64,000 nt of DNA from NCBI RefSeq assembly GCF_022402485.1, contig NZ_JAKRSA010000023.1, positions 1-64,000 on the forward strand. The letters run 5' to 3'. The notes below the pieces were generated by a model, which had not been told where the DNA came from, did not search any database, and saw nothing but the letters and a program-made list of their open reading frames with translations. A program made the translations under genes and the position numbers. Origin of the DNA: Phenylobacterium sp. GTDB lineage: Bacteria; Pseudomonadota; Alphaproteobacteria; Caulobacterales; Caulobacteraceae. Of this stretch, positions 33,396-42,464 are shown one piece after another; position 1 is the stretch's first letter; each line of letters opens with the position of its first letter.

Positions 33396-34894
33396 CTCCG
33401 CTTCACCGGCGCGGCCCGGCGCGATCGCTTGGGTGTCAAGGCTGGGGTGATCGCCGCCGGCACACCGGGCAGGCGCAGTTCAAAGACTGAGCCCTCGGAG
33501 CCGGTCTCGACCAGGGTCAGGTCGCCCCCATGCCCGTGAGCCAGCTCCCGGGCGATGGCCAAGCCAAGGCCGGCCCCATCGGTTCGGCCAGACCCGCTGA
33601 AGGGCTGGAACAGGTGCTCGCGCACCCGGCTCGGGATGCCAGGACCATCATCAGCCAGACGCAGGCGGCTCTCCCCTTCGGCCTGGCTCAGGCTGACCGT
33701 GATGATCCCGCGGGCACGATCGGGCTGCTGCTCGATCGCTTCGCGGGCATTGCGCATCAGATTGACCAGAATTCGGTGCAACTGGTCCGGGTCGGCCAGA
33801 ATCTGGTCGCCATCGCCAAGGTCGGAGACCAGTCGCACCCCATCCTCGGCCAGGCGTGCCTCCTCGGCGGCCATGGCCACGGCCTCGGCCACGGCCAGGG
33901 GCCGCGCCTCGGGCGGTGCCTCCTGGGTCTTGCCATAGGTCAGCACGTGCGAGGCGAGCTTCACCGCCCGGTCCAGGGCCCGCTCCAGACGCGGCAGGGC
34001 CCGGCCGACATCAGGATCGGCCGACGCCGCCAACCGCTCTGAGGCGATCTGGGCGCTGGTCAGCATATTGCGCAGGTCGTGATTGATCTTGGCCACGGCC
34101 TCGCCCAGCGCGGCCAGGCGGGCGCGGGCATTGAGGGCGGCCCGCAGGTCCCCCTGCATCAGGGCCAACTCCACCTCGGCCCGACCGATCTCATCCCGTC
34201 GCCCTGAGAGCTTGACGGTGGCCCGGGGGTCATCGGGGTCGGCCCGAAACAGCTCCATCCCCCGGGTGATCCGCTGCATGGGCCGGACCAGGAACAGGTT
34301 GAGGGACAGATAGACCAGTCCCCCGGCCATGGCCGAGACAAAGGCGGTGACCGCGATCAGCCGCCAGAGATAGGCCGTCAGCTCCTGTTTCAGCTCGGCG
34401 TCGGGGGCGACGATCTCGATGAACTCCGCATCACGGAACCGCGGCTCGGCCACCACCCGGACCATGCGCCCCTCGCCCCCGAACATGGTCTGGAAAGGGG
34501 CTGCCAGCCAGGAGGCCACGGCCTGGTCCCGGAGATCCACCAGATAGGGGGCGCGGCTCATATTGGAGCCCCTCAGGACCAACCGGCGCACGCCATCGCT
34601 CTGGATGGCCACCCACTCGACCCCCGCCACCTCCAGAAGGTCCGAGGACAGCTGTTCGCTGACCACCACATCAGGGGCGACCTCGGCGGCCAAGGAGGCC
34701 AGTTCGGCGGCCCGAACCCGGTCCAGAAGCCACTGCTCCTCAAAGGCGGCCAGGGTCGGCGGCACGATCAAAGCGCCGCCAAACAGGACGAACAGACTGG
34801 TGAGGATGAGCAGGCGAGCAGAAAGGCCGCCCGGCCAGAAGAAGCCGCGCCTGGGGGGTCCCGAGGGCTGCGGTGGCGAGGAGGGCTCCACCAT
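33392..34894 (-). CDS. Orphan sensor histidine kinase with HAMP domain
   Basis: The 500-residue membrane kinase has one helix at residues 26-50, a periplasmic sensor of about 125 residues, a second helix at 175-198 and a HAMP linker. The phosphoacceptor His272 lies in INHDLRNMLTSAQ, a variant H box common in alphaproteobacteria. The ATPase domain has an N box (LVNLMRNAREAI), a G1 box (LADDGPGIP) and a G2 box (GAGLGLAI). No response regulator lies next to it, so its partner is elsewhere. The Pro-rich N-terminus of 22 residues is cytoplasmic. The signal is unknown. Confidence 0.92.
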   Translation of the reverse strand: MVEPSSPPQPSGPPRRGFFWPGGLSARLLILTSLFVLFGGALIVPPTLAAFEEQWLLDRVRAAELASLAAEVAPDVVVSEQLSSDLLEVAGVEWVAIQSDGVRRLVLRGSNMSRAPYLVDLRDQAVASWLAAPFQTMFGGEGRMVRVVAEPRFRDAEFIEIVAPDAELKQELTAYLWRLIAVTAFVSAMAGGLVYLSLNLFLVRPMQRITRGMELFRADPDDPRATVKLSGRRDEIGRAEVELALMQGDLRAALNARARLAALGEAVAKINHDLRNMLTSAQIASERLAASADPDVGRALPRLERALDRAVKLASHVLTYGKTQEAPPEARPLAVAEAVAMAAEEARLAEDGVRLVSDLGDGDQILADPDQLHRILVNLMRNAREAIEQQPDRARGIITVSLSQAEGESRLRLADDGPGIPSRVREHLFQPFSGSGRTDGAGLGLAIARELAHGHGGDLTLVETGSEGSVFELRLPGVPAAITPALTPKRSRRAAPVKRS

Positions 34895-34967
34895 GCCTGT
34901 CCGTTAATGCACCTTCGGCCTTTCGGCAACGCGGCTGTTTGTGCGGCCTGCTCGGATCAGGTGGGGA

Positions 34968-36014
34968 TCAGGCCGTCGCCACGGCCTCAGCGGTGGAGGC
35001 AAACCCATCGGCCCTCAGGCGGGCGGCCAGGTCAGACTTGATCTTCACCACCAGGCCCGGCCCGGAAAACACCAGGGCCGAATAGAGCTGAACCACACAG
35101 GCACCGGCGCGAATCTTTGCATAGGCATCCGCCCCAGACCTGACGCCGCCCGCCCCGGCCAGGGGAAAGCGACCCCGGGCGGCCTGGTGAAACAGGCGCA
35201 GGGTCTGGGTGGAAAGGGCCATGAGCGGCGCCCCCGACAGTCCACCGGTCTCGCCAGCATGATCGGACTGCAGGGGCGGGCGCGAAATGGTGGTGTTGGA
35301 GACGATCACGGCGTCGAGCCCAGCGGCCGCCACCACATCACTGATGGCCTCGATCTCGGCTGCCTCCAGATCCGGCGCCACCTTGAGGAACATCGGGACC
35401 TTGCCCTCGGGCGGCAGGGCGTCGCGGGCCTCGATCAGTCGACCTAGCAGTTCCTCCAGGGCCTCGCGGGTCTGCAGGGCCCGGAGGCCCGGCGTGTTGG
35501 GGGACGAAATGTTGATGGTGAAATAGGAGGCGAGCCCCCACAGGCGCTGGAGGCCCACCACATAGTCGCCAATACGGTCCTCAGACTCCTTATTGGCCCC
35601 GATATTGGCCCCGACGACGCCCCCCTTTCGACGGGCCAGGCGTTGGGCGAAGGCGTCGAGACCCGCATTGTTGAACCCCATGCGGTTGATCACCGCCTGA
35701 TCGGCGGTCAGGCGGAACAGGCGCGGCCTCGGATTGCCCGCCTGGGGCAGGGGCGTGACGGTACCGCATTCCACAAAGCCAAATCCCGCGGCCAGCATGG
35801 GGCGATAGACCTGGGCGTTCTTGTCGAACCCGGCGGCCAGGCCAAGGCAGTTGGGCAGGTCGAGGCCCGCAAAATTGATGGCCAGGATCGGATCGTCCGG
35901 GCCGGCGGGTCGAGGGCCAAGCCCGGCCTGGAGAGCGCGTATGGTCAGGCCGTGGGCGTCCTCGGGGTCCAACTGGCGCAGGGCGCTGGCGGCGATATCA
36001 TGGACAAGGCTCAT
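34968..36014 (-). CDS. pyrD: Dihydroorotate dehydrogenase (quinone), class 2
   Basis: This 348-residue FMN enzyme oxidises dihydroorotate to orotate in pyrimidine synthesis and passes electrons to quinone at the inner membrane. Visible features are the N-terminal amphipathic helix (LVHDIAASALRQL), GLAAGFDKNA, MGFNNAGLDAF, the active-site segment NISSPNTPGLR with the class 2 catalytic serine, and the phosphate-binding GAGGVRSGADAYAKI. Length is normal. It ends a three-gene leftward operon, overlapping the DUF952 stop by four bases. Confidence 0.96.
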   Translation of the reverse strand: MSLVHDIAASALRQLDPEDAHGLTIRALQAGLGPRPAGPDDPILAINFAGLDLPNCLGLAAGFDKNAQVYRPMLAAGFGFVECGTVTPLPQAGNPRPRLFRLTADQAVINRMGFNNAGLDAFAQRLARRKGGVVGANIGANKESEDRIGDYVVGLQRLWGLASYFTINISSPNTPGLRALQTREALEELLGRLIEARDALPPEGKVPMFLKVAPDLEAAEIEAISDVVAAAGLDAVIVSNTTISRPPLQSDHAGETGGLSGAPLMALSTQTLRLFHQAARGRFPLAGAGGVRSGADAYAKIRAGACVVQLYSALVFSGPGLVVKIKSDLAARLRADGFASTAEAVATA

Positions 36015-36352
36015 GCCAGTCCCTCCAGCACCGGGGTCCCATCTGCCCCAAGGGGCGCCTCGTAGACGGCGCGCACCAGAGACACATCCAGAACCCCATA
36101 GAGGTGGGGGAACAGTTGTCCTCCCCGGGACACCTCCCAGACCAGGGCCTCCCCAAGGGCCGCCCCATTCACCTCAAGGACCAACAGATCCGACTGACCG
36201 GCAAAGTGTCGCCGGGCGGTTTCCTGCGCCTGGGCAGCGGTGGAAAAATGGATGTAGCCGTCCTCAAGGTCGATGGCGGCACCTGCAAAGACACCCACGG
36301 CTTGAGCCGCCGTCCAGTCGGCGCGGGGCAGGATCTTATAGACCAGGGTCAA
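36011..36352 (-). CDS. DUF952 domain-containing protein
   Basis: The 113-residue protein matches DUF952 across its length: YKILPRADW at the start, DGYIHFSTAAQAQETA in the middle and PHLYGVLD near the end. The family is common in alphaproteobacteria and its function is unknown. The ATGA overlaps on both sides place it firmly in the sixA-DUF952-pyrD operon. It is probably cytoplasmic and monomeric; the histidine in YIHFS and the PHLYG segment are its most conserved features. Confidence 0.9.
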   Translation of the reverse strand: MTLVYKILPRADWTAAQAVGVFAGAAIDLEDGYIHFSTAAQAQETARRHFAGQSDLLVLEVNGAALGEALVWEVSRGGQLFPHLYGVLDVSLVRAVYEAPLGADGTPVLEGLA

Positions 36353-36852
36353 TCATATCCTCCACGGGGGGGCATCATCAGGGCGTCATAGACCGGGCGC
36401 GTCTGACCATCGAACAGGAAAACGGCGGCGGCTGAGGTCGGAAACCGTCCCTGGGCGGCCCGCAAGAGATCAGCAGAGGCACCGCCCTCGATCAGCAGAC
36501 GAAGCACCAGTTCGTGCAGACCGGGATTGTGGCCGATGACCATGAGCACCTTTGCGCTGGCAGCAGCCTCGCGCACCCGGTCCAGGACGGTCTGAGCCTC
36601 GGCGTGATAGAGGTCGTCATAGAATTGCATCACGCAGGTCGGACAGGCACCCTTGAGCGCCTCCCAGGTCTCCCGGGTGCGGGCTGCGGTGGAAACCAGG
36701 GCAAGATCCGGGGCAAATCCCATATCTGTCAGCCGTTCCCCCGCTGTCCGGGCGTCCTTGACCCCCCGAGGCGTCAGGCGCCTTGCGAAATCGTCGCCGC
36801 TCAGTGACTCGCGCTCGGCCTTGCCGTGCCTCAAGAGGATCAGACGCTCCAT
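36349..36852 (-). CDS. sixA: SixA-type phosphohistidine phosphatase
   Basis: The 167-residue protein is a short histidine phosphatase. It has the RHG motif (LILLRHGKAE, residues 4-13) with the nucleophilic histidine, and the second histidine in VIGHNPGLHEL. SixA proteins remove phosphate from histidine phosphotransfer domains and can thereby damp phosphorelays. The ATG at MERLILLRHG is the family start; an open frame extends 64 codons upstream without similarity and overlaps metX. It leads the operon and is divergent from metX. Confidence 0.93.
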   Translation of the reverse strand: MERLILLRHGKAERESLSGDDFARRLTPRGVKDARTAGERLTDMGFAPDLALVSTAARTRETWEALKGACPTCVMQFYDDLYHAEAQTVLDRVREAAASAKVLMVIGHNPGLHELVLRLLIEGGASADLLRAAQGRFPTSAAAVFLFDGQTRPVYDALMMPPRGGYD

Positions 36853-36912
36853 TCCCACTCCATAGCCCCAGAGCCGAAACCCATAGCGCGACCTCGCCAG
36901 GACGCGAAGCGG

Positions 36913-36941
36913 TTGACAGTCGCAGAGCTTGGCGGTCCAAG
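36913..36941 (+). promoter_or_regulatory. Possible metX promoter
   Basis: A perfect TTGACA lies 17 bases before TCCAAG, only five bases from the ATG. The -10 match is poor. If used, the transcript would be leaderless. No SAM-II riboswitch pattern is visible in the short space upstream. Confidence 0.25.
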
Positions 36942-36946
36942 GCGAC

Positions 36947-38107
36947 ATGAGCCAGACGGTCATAGAGAGCCCGGCCATCGAAACCCACGGCGGAACGCTG
37001 CGCCTGCCGGCCGACGCCCCCTTGCGCCTTGAATCTGGGGCCACGCTGGCGCCTCTGGAGATTGCCTACAAGACCTATGGGCGGCTGAACGCTGATCGTT
37101 CTAACGCCGTGCTCGTCTGCCACGCCCTGACCGGGGATCAGCATGCGGCATCAGTGCATCCCATCACCGGCAAACCCGGCTGGTGGAACCGGGTGATCGG
37201 GCCAGGCCTGCCCCTGGACCCGGACCGTTATTTCATCATCTGCACCAATGTGATCGGCGGCTGCATGGGGTCCACCGGGCCCTCCTCGATCGATCCGGCC
37301 ACGGGCAAACCCTATGGGCTGACCTTCCCGGTGATCACCATCGCCGACATGGTCCGCGCCCAGGCCATGCTGCTGGACGCCCTTGGGATCGAGACCCTGT
37401 TCGCCGCCGTCGGCGGGTCCATGGGCGGGATGCAGGTGCTGCAATGGGCGGCAGACTATCCCCACCGTCTACGGTCGGCGGTCTGCATCGCCGCAGCCGC
37501 CCGGCATTCGGCCCAGAACATCGCCTTCCACGAGGTCGGGCGCCAGGCGATCATGGCCGATCCCGACTGGCGCGGGGGCGCCTATGAGGCCCATGGGGTG
37601 CGCCCCGAGAAAGGCCTGGCCGTGGCCCGCATGGCCGCCCACATCACCTATCTGTCGGAGGCCGCTCTGCAGCGGAAGTTCGGCCGCGAACTCCAACGGG
37701 ACGGCCTGTCCTGGGGGTTTGATGCGCCGGACTTCCAGGTGGAGAGCTATCTCCGCCACCAGGGTGCCTCCTTTGTCGACCGGTTCGACGCCAACTCCTA
37801 TCTCTACATCACCCGGGCGCTCGACTATTTCGATCTGGCGGCCAGCCATGGCGGCGTGCTGGCCAACGCCTTCCGATCGGCCCGGGATGTACGGTTCTGC
37901 GTGCTCTCCTTTTCCTCGGACTGGCTCTATTCCACCGGCGAGAGCCGGGATATCGTCCGTGCTCTGAATGCCGCCGGCTGCCGGGCCAGTTTTGTCGAGA
38001 TCGAAACCGATAAGGGCCACGACGCCATCTTCCTCGACGAGCCGGTGCTGCACTCGGCCCTGCGGGGCTTCTTTGAATCTCAGGCGCTCCGTGGGGGCTT
38101 GGCGTGA
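36947..38107 (+). CDS. metX: Homoserine O-acetyltransferase
   Basis: The 386-residue alpha/beta-hydrolase acylates homoserine in methionine synthesis. The nucleophile elbow is GGSMGGMQ. The catalytic acid and histidine lie in the SSDWLYS and [11 protein letters not shown] segments. LNNDQ-like elements and the [14 protein letters not shown] oxyanion region are present. The start MSQTVIES follows AAGG. Its stop overlaps the metW GTG by four bases, the usual alphaproteobacterial metX-metW unit. Whether the donor is acetyl- or succinyl-CoA cannot be settled by eye. Confidence 0.95.
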   Translation: MSQTVIESPAIETHGGTLRLPADAPLRLESGATLAPLEIAYKTYGRLNADRSNAVLVCHALTGDQHAASVHPITGKPGWWNRVIGPGLPLDPDRYFIICTNVIGGCMGSTGPSSIDPATGKPYGLTFPVITIADMVRAQAMLLDALGIETLFAAVGGSMGGMQVLQWAADYPHRLRSAVCIAAAARHSAQNIAFHEVGRQAIMADPDWRGGAYEAHGVRPEKGLAVARMAAHITYLSEAALQRKFGRELQRDGLSWGFDAPDFQVESYLRHQGASFVDRFDANSYLYITRALDYFDLAASHGGVLANAFRSARDVRFCVLSFSSDWLYSTGESRDIVRALNAAGCRASFVEIETDKGHDAIFLDEPVLHSALRGFFESQALRGGLA

Positions 38108-38763
38108 ACAGGTTGCGGGAGGACTTCAAGGAGATCCTGCGCCTGGTGCGGCCCAACACCCGGGTGCTTGATGTCGGCTGCGGCGAAGGCGAGCTTCTGG
38201 AACTGCTGACCCAGGAAAAGGGTGTCGATGGCCAGGGGCTGGAGATCAGCCCCAGCGGCGTGGCCGCCTGCCTGGCCAAGGGAATCGCCGCCGTCCAGGG
38301 CGACGGCGACCGGGACCTTGATCACTTCCCGACCCAGGCCTTCGACTACGCCATCCTGTCAAAGACCCTGCAGCAGATGCGCGAGCCGCGCCATGTGCTG
38401 ATCGAGATGATGCGGATTGCCGACCGGGCTCTGGTGTCGGTGCCGAACTTTGGTCACTGGCGGATGCGCTGGGCGCTCTTAACCCAGGGCCGGATGCCCG
38501 AGACCAAGGCCCTGCCCGACCCGTGGTGGTCGACCCCAAACATTCATCTGTGCACCCTGCGGGACTTCACCACGCTGTGCGACGAGCTTGGCCTGCGGAT
38601 CGAAGCCTGTGCCGCGGTCAGCCCCGACCAGCCGGCTCGCAGCATCGACCCCTCCCGCCCCATCGAAAACTGGCGGGCCGAGACTGCACTCTTCCTTTTG
38701 ACCCGCGAACGACCCCGCGCGCCGTTGGCCGAGCGACCGGCGCGGGGCGATCTGTTCGATTAG
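38104..38763 (+). CDS. metW: Methionine biosynthesis protein MetW
   Basis: The 219-residue SAM-dependent methyltransferase-fold protein has [16 protein letters not shown] as motif I and the MetW-specific [15 protein letters not shown] segment. MetW acts together with MetX, and recent work suggests that it activates the acyltransferase; its methyl substrate is not established. It begins with GTG inside the metX stop. A tail of about 25 residues after the family core ([14 protein letters not shown]) is rich in Arg and Pro. Confidence 0.94.
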   Translation: MNRLREDFKEILRLVRPNTRVLDVGCGEGELLELLTQEKGVDGQGLEISPSGVAACLAKGIAAVQGDGDRDLDHFPTQAFDYAILSKTLQQMREPRHVLIEMMRIADRALVSVPNFGHWRMRWALLTQGRMPETKALPDPWWSTPNIHLCTLRDFTTLCDELGLRIEACAAVSPDQPARSIDPSRPIENWRAETALFLLTRERPRAPLAERPARGDLFD

Positions 38764-38785
38764 TCTTGATTCCGGTGGGCATGAG

Positions 38786-39517
38786 ATGGACCGAAAGACC
38801 GGATACGAACCACTGCACACCCTAAAGCCTGTCGCCCCTGATGTGTGGGTTGTAGACGGGGGCTGGATCCGGTTTTACGGCCTGCCTTTTCCCACACGGA
38901 TGACTGTCATTCGCCTGGATGACGGCGGCTTGTGGGTGCACTCGCCTATCGCCGACGAGGCCGGCCTCGCCGACGCCGTCGCTGCGCTTGGGCCGGTACG
39001 GCACCTGGTGGCACCGAACTGGATTCACTATGCCTGGGTGCCAGCCTGGCAGGCGAGATTCCCTGAGGCGGTGACCTGGGCCAGTCCTGGCACTGTGGCG
39101 CGGGCTGCCAGCCGGGGCATTCGGCTCCACATTGATCATGAGCTCCGAGATGCGCCTCCGGCGGGCTGGTCTGGCCAAATCGACCAGAAGTTGGCGGATT
39201 CAGGGTATCATCGGGAGGTGGTGTTCCATCACCTTGCCAGCCGAACCCTGGTGCTGACAGACCTCATTGAGAATTTTGAGCGTGAGAAGATGCCATGGTG
39301 GAGTCACCCCCTGCTGCGGCTTGGCAGAGTCTGTGATCCCGACGGCCGCATGCCGCGGGACATGGCCGCCAGTTTCCGCCTACGCCCCGGCCATCTCCGA
39401 GATGTGGTGGAAACCATCATCGCTTGGGATCCCGAGCGGGTGATCCTGGCCCATGGTCGATGGTACGATCAAAAGGGCACCGCAGAGCTGCGACGGGCCT
39501 TCCGAAACCTGGCCTAA
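38786..39517 (+). CDS. DUF4336 domain-containing protein
   Basis: The 243-residue protein has the DUF4336 signature: VWVVDGGWIRFYGLPFPTRM at the start, LVAPNWIHYAWVPAWQARFP in the middle and ILAHGRWYD at the end. The fold is related to metallo-beta-lactamases, but the HxHxDH metal motif is absent; single histidines remain. Its role is unknown. It starts 22 bases after metW on the same strand and may be co-transcribed. No signal peptide is seen. Confidence 0.88.
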   Translation: MDRKTGYEPLHTLKPVAPDVWVVDGGWIRFYGLPFPTRMTVIRLDDGGLWVHSPIADEAGLADAVAALGPVRHLVAPNWIHYAWVPAWQARFPEAVTWASPGTVARAASRGIRLHIDHELRDAPPAGWSGQIDQKLADSGYHREVVFHHLASRTLVLTDLIENFEREKMPWWSHPLLRLGRVCDPDGRMPRDMAASFRLRPGHLRDVVETIIAWDPERVILAHGRWYDQKGTAELRRAFRNLA

Positions 39518-39545
39518 TCCGTCAGGATTGAACCCTCCGGCGGAC

Positions 39546-39890
39546 CTACCCGGCGATGGCGGCAGCGTCCCGGTCGCCCGTGCGGATGCGAAGGGCCTGC
39601 TCCAGGTCGAGCACGAAGACCTTCCCGTCGCCGATCTTGCCCGTGTTTGCGGTGCGGGCCACAGCCTCAATGACCGCATCGGCGATATCAGCGGGCACGG
39701 CGATCTCGAGCTTCACCTTGGGCAGGAGCTTCACCTCGTACTCCGCCCCTCGATAGACCTCGGTCTTGCCCCGTTGGCGGCCATAGCCACGCACTTCAGT
39801 GACAGTGAGTCCCGAGGCCCCGGCCTCTGTGACGGCTTCGAGCACCGCATCAAGGCGGCTGGGCTTGATGACCGCGACGATCATCTTCAT
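39546..39890 (-). CDS. P-II family nitrogen regulatory protein
   Basis: The 114-residue protein matches GlnB/GlnK. Tyr51 lies in the T-loop sequence YRGAEY, the site of uridylylation. The C-terminal signature TGKIGDGKVFVLDLEQALRIRTG includes the ATP-binding region. P-II proteins report the nitrogen and energy state by binding 2-oxoglutarate and ATP/ADP. No amtB or glnA lies next to it, so the GlnK or GlnB assignment is open. It has its own promoter region of about 117 bases, in which I saw no clear motif. Confidence 0.93.
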   Translation of the reverse strand: MKMIVAVIKPSRLDAVLEAVTEAGASGLTVTEVRGYGRQRGKTEVYRGAEYEVKLLPKVKLEIAVPADIADAVIEAVARTANTGKIGDGKVFVLDLEQALRIRTGDRDAAAIAG

Positions 39891-40007
39891 GGCGACGGGT
39901 CTCCGCTGGGGGCCGGCGAGATGCCAGGCCGTCGGACCATCAAGCTAAGACGTTCCGGGCCCGGCTCCAAGGGTCCTGAAGAGGTTCCAGCCCTTGGCGC
40001 CTTTGCC

Positions 40008-40781
40008 TTAGGCACCTTTGGAAACCACAGGACCCGGGGCGGGTTTTAGACCCGCAGATTTTCGAGTGGCCGGAGCCGGGGACAGCACCGGTCGTACTGC
40101 GCGCGATCTGACCCGCTGGGGCCTGGCCTTGATCGCATAGGTCTGTTTCACGGCCTCGATCAGCACCACCCCGGAGAACCGCGGCCAGAGGCGAGAGCCC
40201 GCCTGTTCAAAGGTTTCAGCCTGGCTGGTCAGCCAGGTCACCGGCGGGACATAGAGGGCGCGGGTATAGCCCACCGGCTCAAACTCCGCCTCGCCGATCA
40301 GCTGCGCCAGCTGGCGGCGGCTGTAGGGGCGACCGTGCCCAAACGGGGTACTCTCAGCGTTAGCCCAAAGGCCATCCCGGGAGGCAACCGCCACGATCAC
40401 CCGCCCGGACGGGGCCATCACCCGCCAGACTTCCCGCAACAGGGCGAGCGGGTCGGGGCTTTCTTCCAGGGCGTGCATGACCACGATCCGGTCAAACAGG
40501 GCGTTCTGAAAGGGCAGGGCTTCCTCGTGGACCAGACTGGCCAGACCCCCGCTGGCCAGCGGCCAGATTTCCACGCCCTGTTGCGCTGGCATGGCGGCGA
40601 TGACCCGACGGGCCTTGTCGCGGAACGGCCCGAGATAGGGGGTCGGATAGCCCAGGCCGAGAACATCCAGGCCCGCCGCATCCCCCCAGGCCTCGGTCAG
40701 CTTGCGGCCGATCATCGCCCGGGCGGTCCGCCCAAGTTCAGAAGCGTAGAAGGCGCGCAGATCAAGGATGTCTCGACGCAT
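40008..40781 (-). CDS. Class I SAM-dependent methyltransferase
   Basis: The 257-residue protein has the methyltransferase core LDVLGLGYPTPYL (motif I, variant), ALFDRIVVMHALEESPDPLALL and LREVWRVMAPSGRVIV. The C-terminal 60 residues are basic and Arg/Pro-rich. It is divergent from gloB, an arrangement I recall in related alphaproteobacteria, but the methyl acceptor is unknown. The N-terminal LDLRAFYASELGRTAR is well conserved in this group. It has no signal peptide and is probably cytoplasmic. Confidence 0.85.
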   Translation of the reverse strand: MRRDILDLRAFYASELGRTARAMIGRKLTEAWGDAAGLDVLGLGYPTPYLGPFRDKARRVIAAMPAQQGVEIWPLASGGLASLVHEEALPFQNALFDRIVVMHALEESPDPLALLREVWRVMAPSGRVIVAVASRDGLWANAESTPFGHGRPYSRRQLAQLIGEAEFEPVGYTRALYVPPVTWLTSQAETFEQAGSRLWPRFSGVVLIEAVKQTYAIKARPQRVRSRAVRPVLSPAPATRKSAGLKPAPGPVVSKGA

Positions 40782-40796
40782 GGGTCCTGGACGTTA

Positions 40797-40814
40797 GGAT
40801 GTGGCTCTACATCC
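40797..40814. promoter_or_regulatory. Inverted repeat in the methyltransferase/gloB divergent region
   Basis: GGATGT and ACATCC form a perfect six-base dyad around a six-base spacer, 16 bases from the methyltransferase start and 57 bases from gloB. The position fits an operator for one or both genes. No regulator is suggested. Confidence 0.3.
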
Positions 40815-40870
40815 ATCCTAGAGCGGTGGCGGCGGCCTTGTCCCGCCGCCCGAGCAAGATGAGGCGCGCC

Positions 40871-41632
40871 ATGGCCCTGCGGGTTCACCAGTTTCCCTGC
40901 CTGTCGGACAATTACGGCTTCCTGATTCAGGACGAGGCCTCAGGCCTGGCCGCCACCATCGACACCCCGGACGCCGCGGCCATCCTCGCCGAGCTGGAGA
41001 AGACCGGCTGGACCCTGGCGCTTATCCTCAACACCCACTGGCACCCCGACCATGCCGGCGGCAATGCCGAAATCCAGGCCGCCACCGGGGCCCAGATCGT
41101 GGGACCTGCAGAGGTGCGCAAGATCGCCCCCCTGGACCGGGAGGTGGTCGATGGGGATGTGGTGGCCCTGGGCGAAACGCAGTTCTCGGTGCTGGAGGTG
41201 GGCGGCCATACCCTGGGGCACATCGCCTATTACGACGCCGGAAACGCCGTGGCCTTTGTGGGCGACACCCTGTTTGCCCTGGGCTGCGGGCGGATGTTCG
41301 AGGGTCAGCCGGCGCAGATGTGGTCAAGCCTGCAGAAGCTGGCCGCCCTGCCCGACGCAACCACGGTCTATTGCGCGCATGAATATACCGCGTCCAATGC
41401 GCGTTTCGCCCTGTCGGTGGACAATGATCCGACCGTGGCCGCCCGGGCCCAGGCAGTTTTCGAAGCCCGCAGTCGGGGCGAGGCCACCGTGCCGACGACC
41501 ATAGGTCTGGAGCGTCAGACCAACCCGTTTCTCCGTGCGCCCCTGCTGGCACCTGGCCTTGGGCTCTCCGGGGTGCCCGACTTTGAGGCCTTTGCTGCGG
41601 TCCGGGCCGCCAAGGACAGCTTCAAGGGCTGA
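40871..41632 (+). CDS. gloB: Hydroxyacylglutathione hydrolase (glyoxalase II)
   Basis: The 253-residue zinc hydrolase converts S-lactoylglutathione to lactate and glutathione in methylglyoxal detoxification. The dinuclear metal motif is NTHWHPDHAGG. Further ligands lie in GGHTLGHIAYY, FVGDTLFALGCGRMFEG and YCAHEYTASN. Length is typical. I chose the ATG preceded by GAGG that gives MALRVHQFPC; an ATG four codons upstream cannot be ruled out. A small palindrome, GCTGAG-TG-CTCAGC, covers the junction with the convergent gene downstream. Confidence 0.95.
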   Translation: MALRVHQFPCLSDNYGFLIQDEASGLAATIDTPDAAAILAELEKTGWTLALILNTHWHPDHAGGNAEIQAATGAQIVGPAEVRKIAPLDREVVDGDVVALGETQFSVLEVGGHTLGHIAYYDAGNAVAFVGDTLFALGCGRMFEGQPAQMWSSLQKLAALPDATTVYCAHEYTASNARFALSVDNDPTVAARAQAVFEARSRGEATVPTTIGLERQTNPFLRAPLLAPGLGLSGVPDFEAFAAVRAAKDSFKG

Positions 41633-41641
41633 GCTGAGTGC

Positions 41642-42412
41642 TCAGCGGATCCCAGCCGCGGCCAAGATCCGCTCGGATGACGGCCGTCCGGCCAGGCCGT
41701 CCTCCGGGGAGATGGTGATCAGCATCACCCCGCCACGCAGGCTGGCGCCCGGACGGCCCCCTTCCACAAGGGTCACCTTATCGACCCCGCTCAGCACCTG
41801 ACGGCCGGCCGGATCAGTGGCCAGCCGCACCACAGCTTCGGCCGCAACCATGGCGGCGTCGGCCACCAGGGGCGCTGTTTCCGGGGACGCATCAGCCTCG
41901 AAGGGGATCAGCCGTCTGGCCGCGCGACTGGCCCGGGCGCTGGCCTGGGCAAGTCGCTGCAGCAATGCCTCTGGCCCCAGGATCGGCAGGCGCAGGGGGT
42001 TGGAGCCCCCCACCAGGGCAGCCGCCGCCCCGGAGGGGCGCTGCCGAGTGAAGACGGTCAGTCCCCCCAGCCGTGTTGCCCGCAGGACCGGCTCACCAAG
42101 GTCGTTCTTGTAGATGATGTCGCCCCGGGGTGCCGGCTGAGACTGAAGCACCCAGACCTCGGCGCTGTCCTCGAACTTGACCATAGGCCTGGCCGTCGAC
42201 CGGTCGAGGATGAAACCGCCGCCATCTTCCACCACGTAGCGTGCCACGGGGGGCGCAGGGGCCCGCCGGCTGTCATTACGGCCTTCGCCAAACAGCCCCT
42301 CGCGCAAGGAGCCGGGCGCAGCCGCTGCGGGGACAGACGCCGTCATCCCCGCCGCGACAAGCGTCGCCACAGCAAGGAGCCTCAAGGACAGCATGGGTCT
42401 AGCGCTCATCAT
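41642..42412 (-). CDS. Secreted DUF4908-like protein, unknown function
   Basis: The 256-residue protein begins with a signal peptide (hydrophobic MLSLRLLAVATLVAAG, cleavage probably after ASVPAAA). The mature part has a basic patch (GEGRNDSRRAP), a VVEDGGGFILDRS beta segment and a C-terminal Ala-rich helix. It resembles the DUF4908 family of Caulobacterales as I remember it. That family has no known function. It is likely periplasmic. It lies between gloB (convergent) and the PHB genes, with its own start 52 bases from phbB. Confidence 0.7.
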   Translation of the reverse strand: MMSARPMLSLRLLAVATLVAAGMTASVPAAAAPGSLREGLFGEGRNDSRRAPAPPVARYVVEDGGGFILDRSTARPMVKFEDSAEVWVLQSQPAPRGDIIYKNDLGEPVLRATRLGGLTVFTRQRPSGAAAALVGGSNPLRLPILGPEALLQRLAQASARASRAARRLIPFEADASPETAPLVADAAMVAAEAVVRLATDPAGRQVLSGVDKVTLVEGGRPGASLRGGVMLITISPEDGLAGRPSSERILAAAGIR

Positions 42413-42464
42413 AGGCGAACATAAAAGCCTGGGGACTGGGGCGCTTTTGAGACGAGACCCGGAT

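Noticed and set aside
36853-36946. SAM-II riboswitch upstream of metX
   Set aside because: Such elements occur before met genes in alphaproteobacteria, but the conserved pseudoknot pattern is absent from the 94-base gap.
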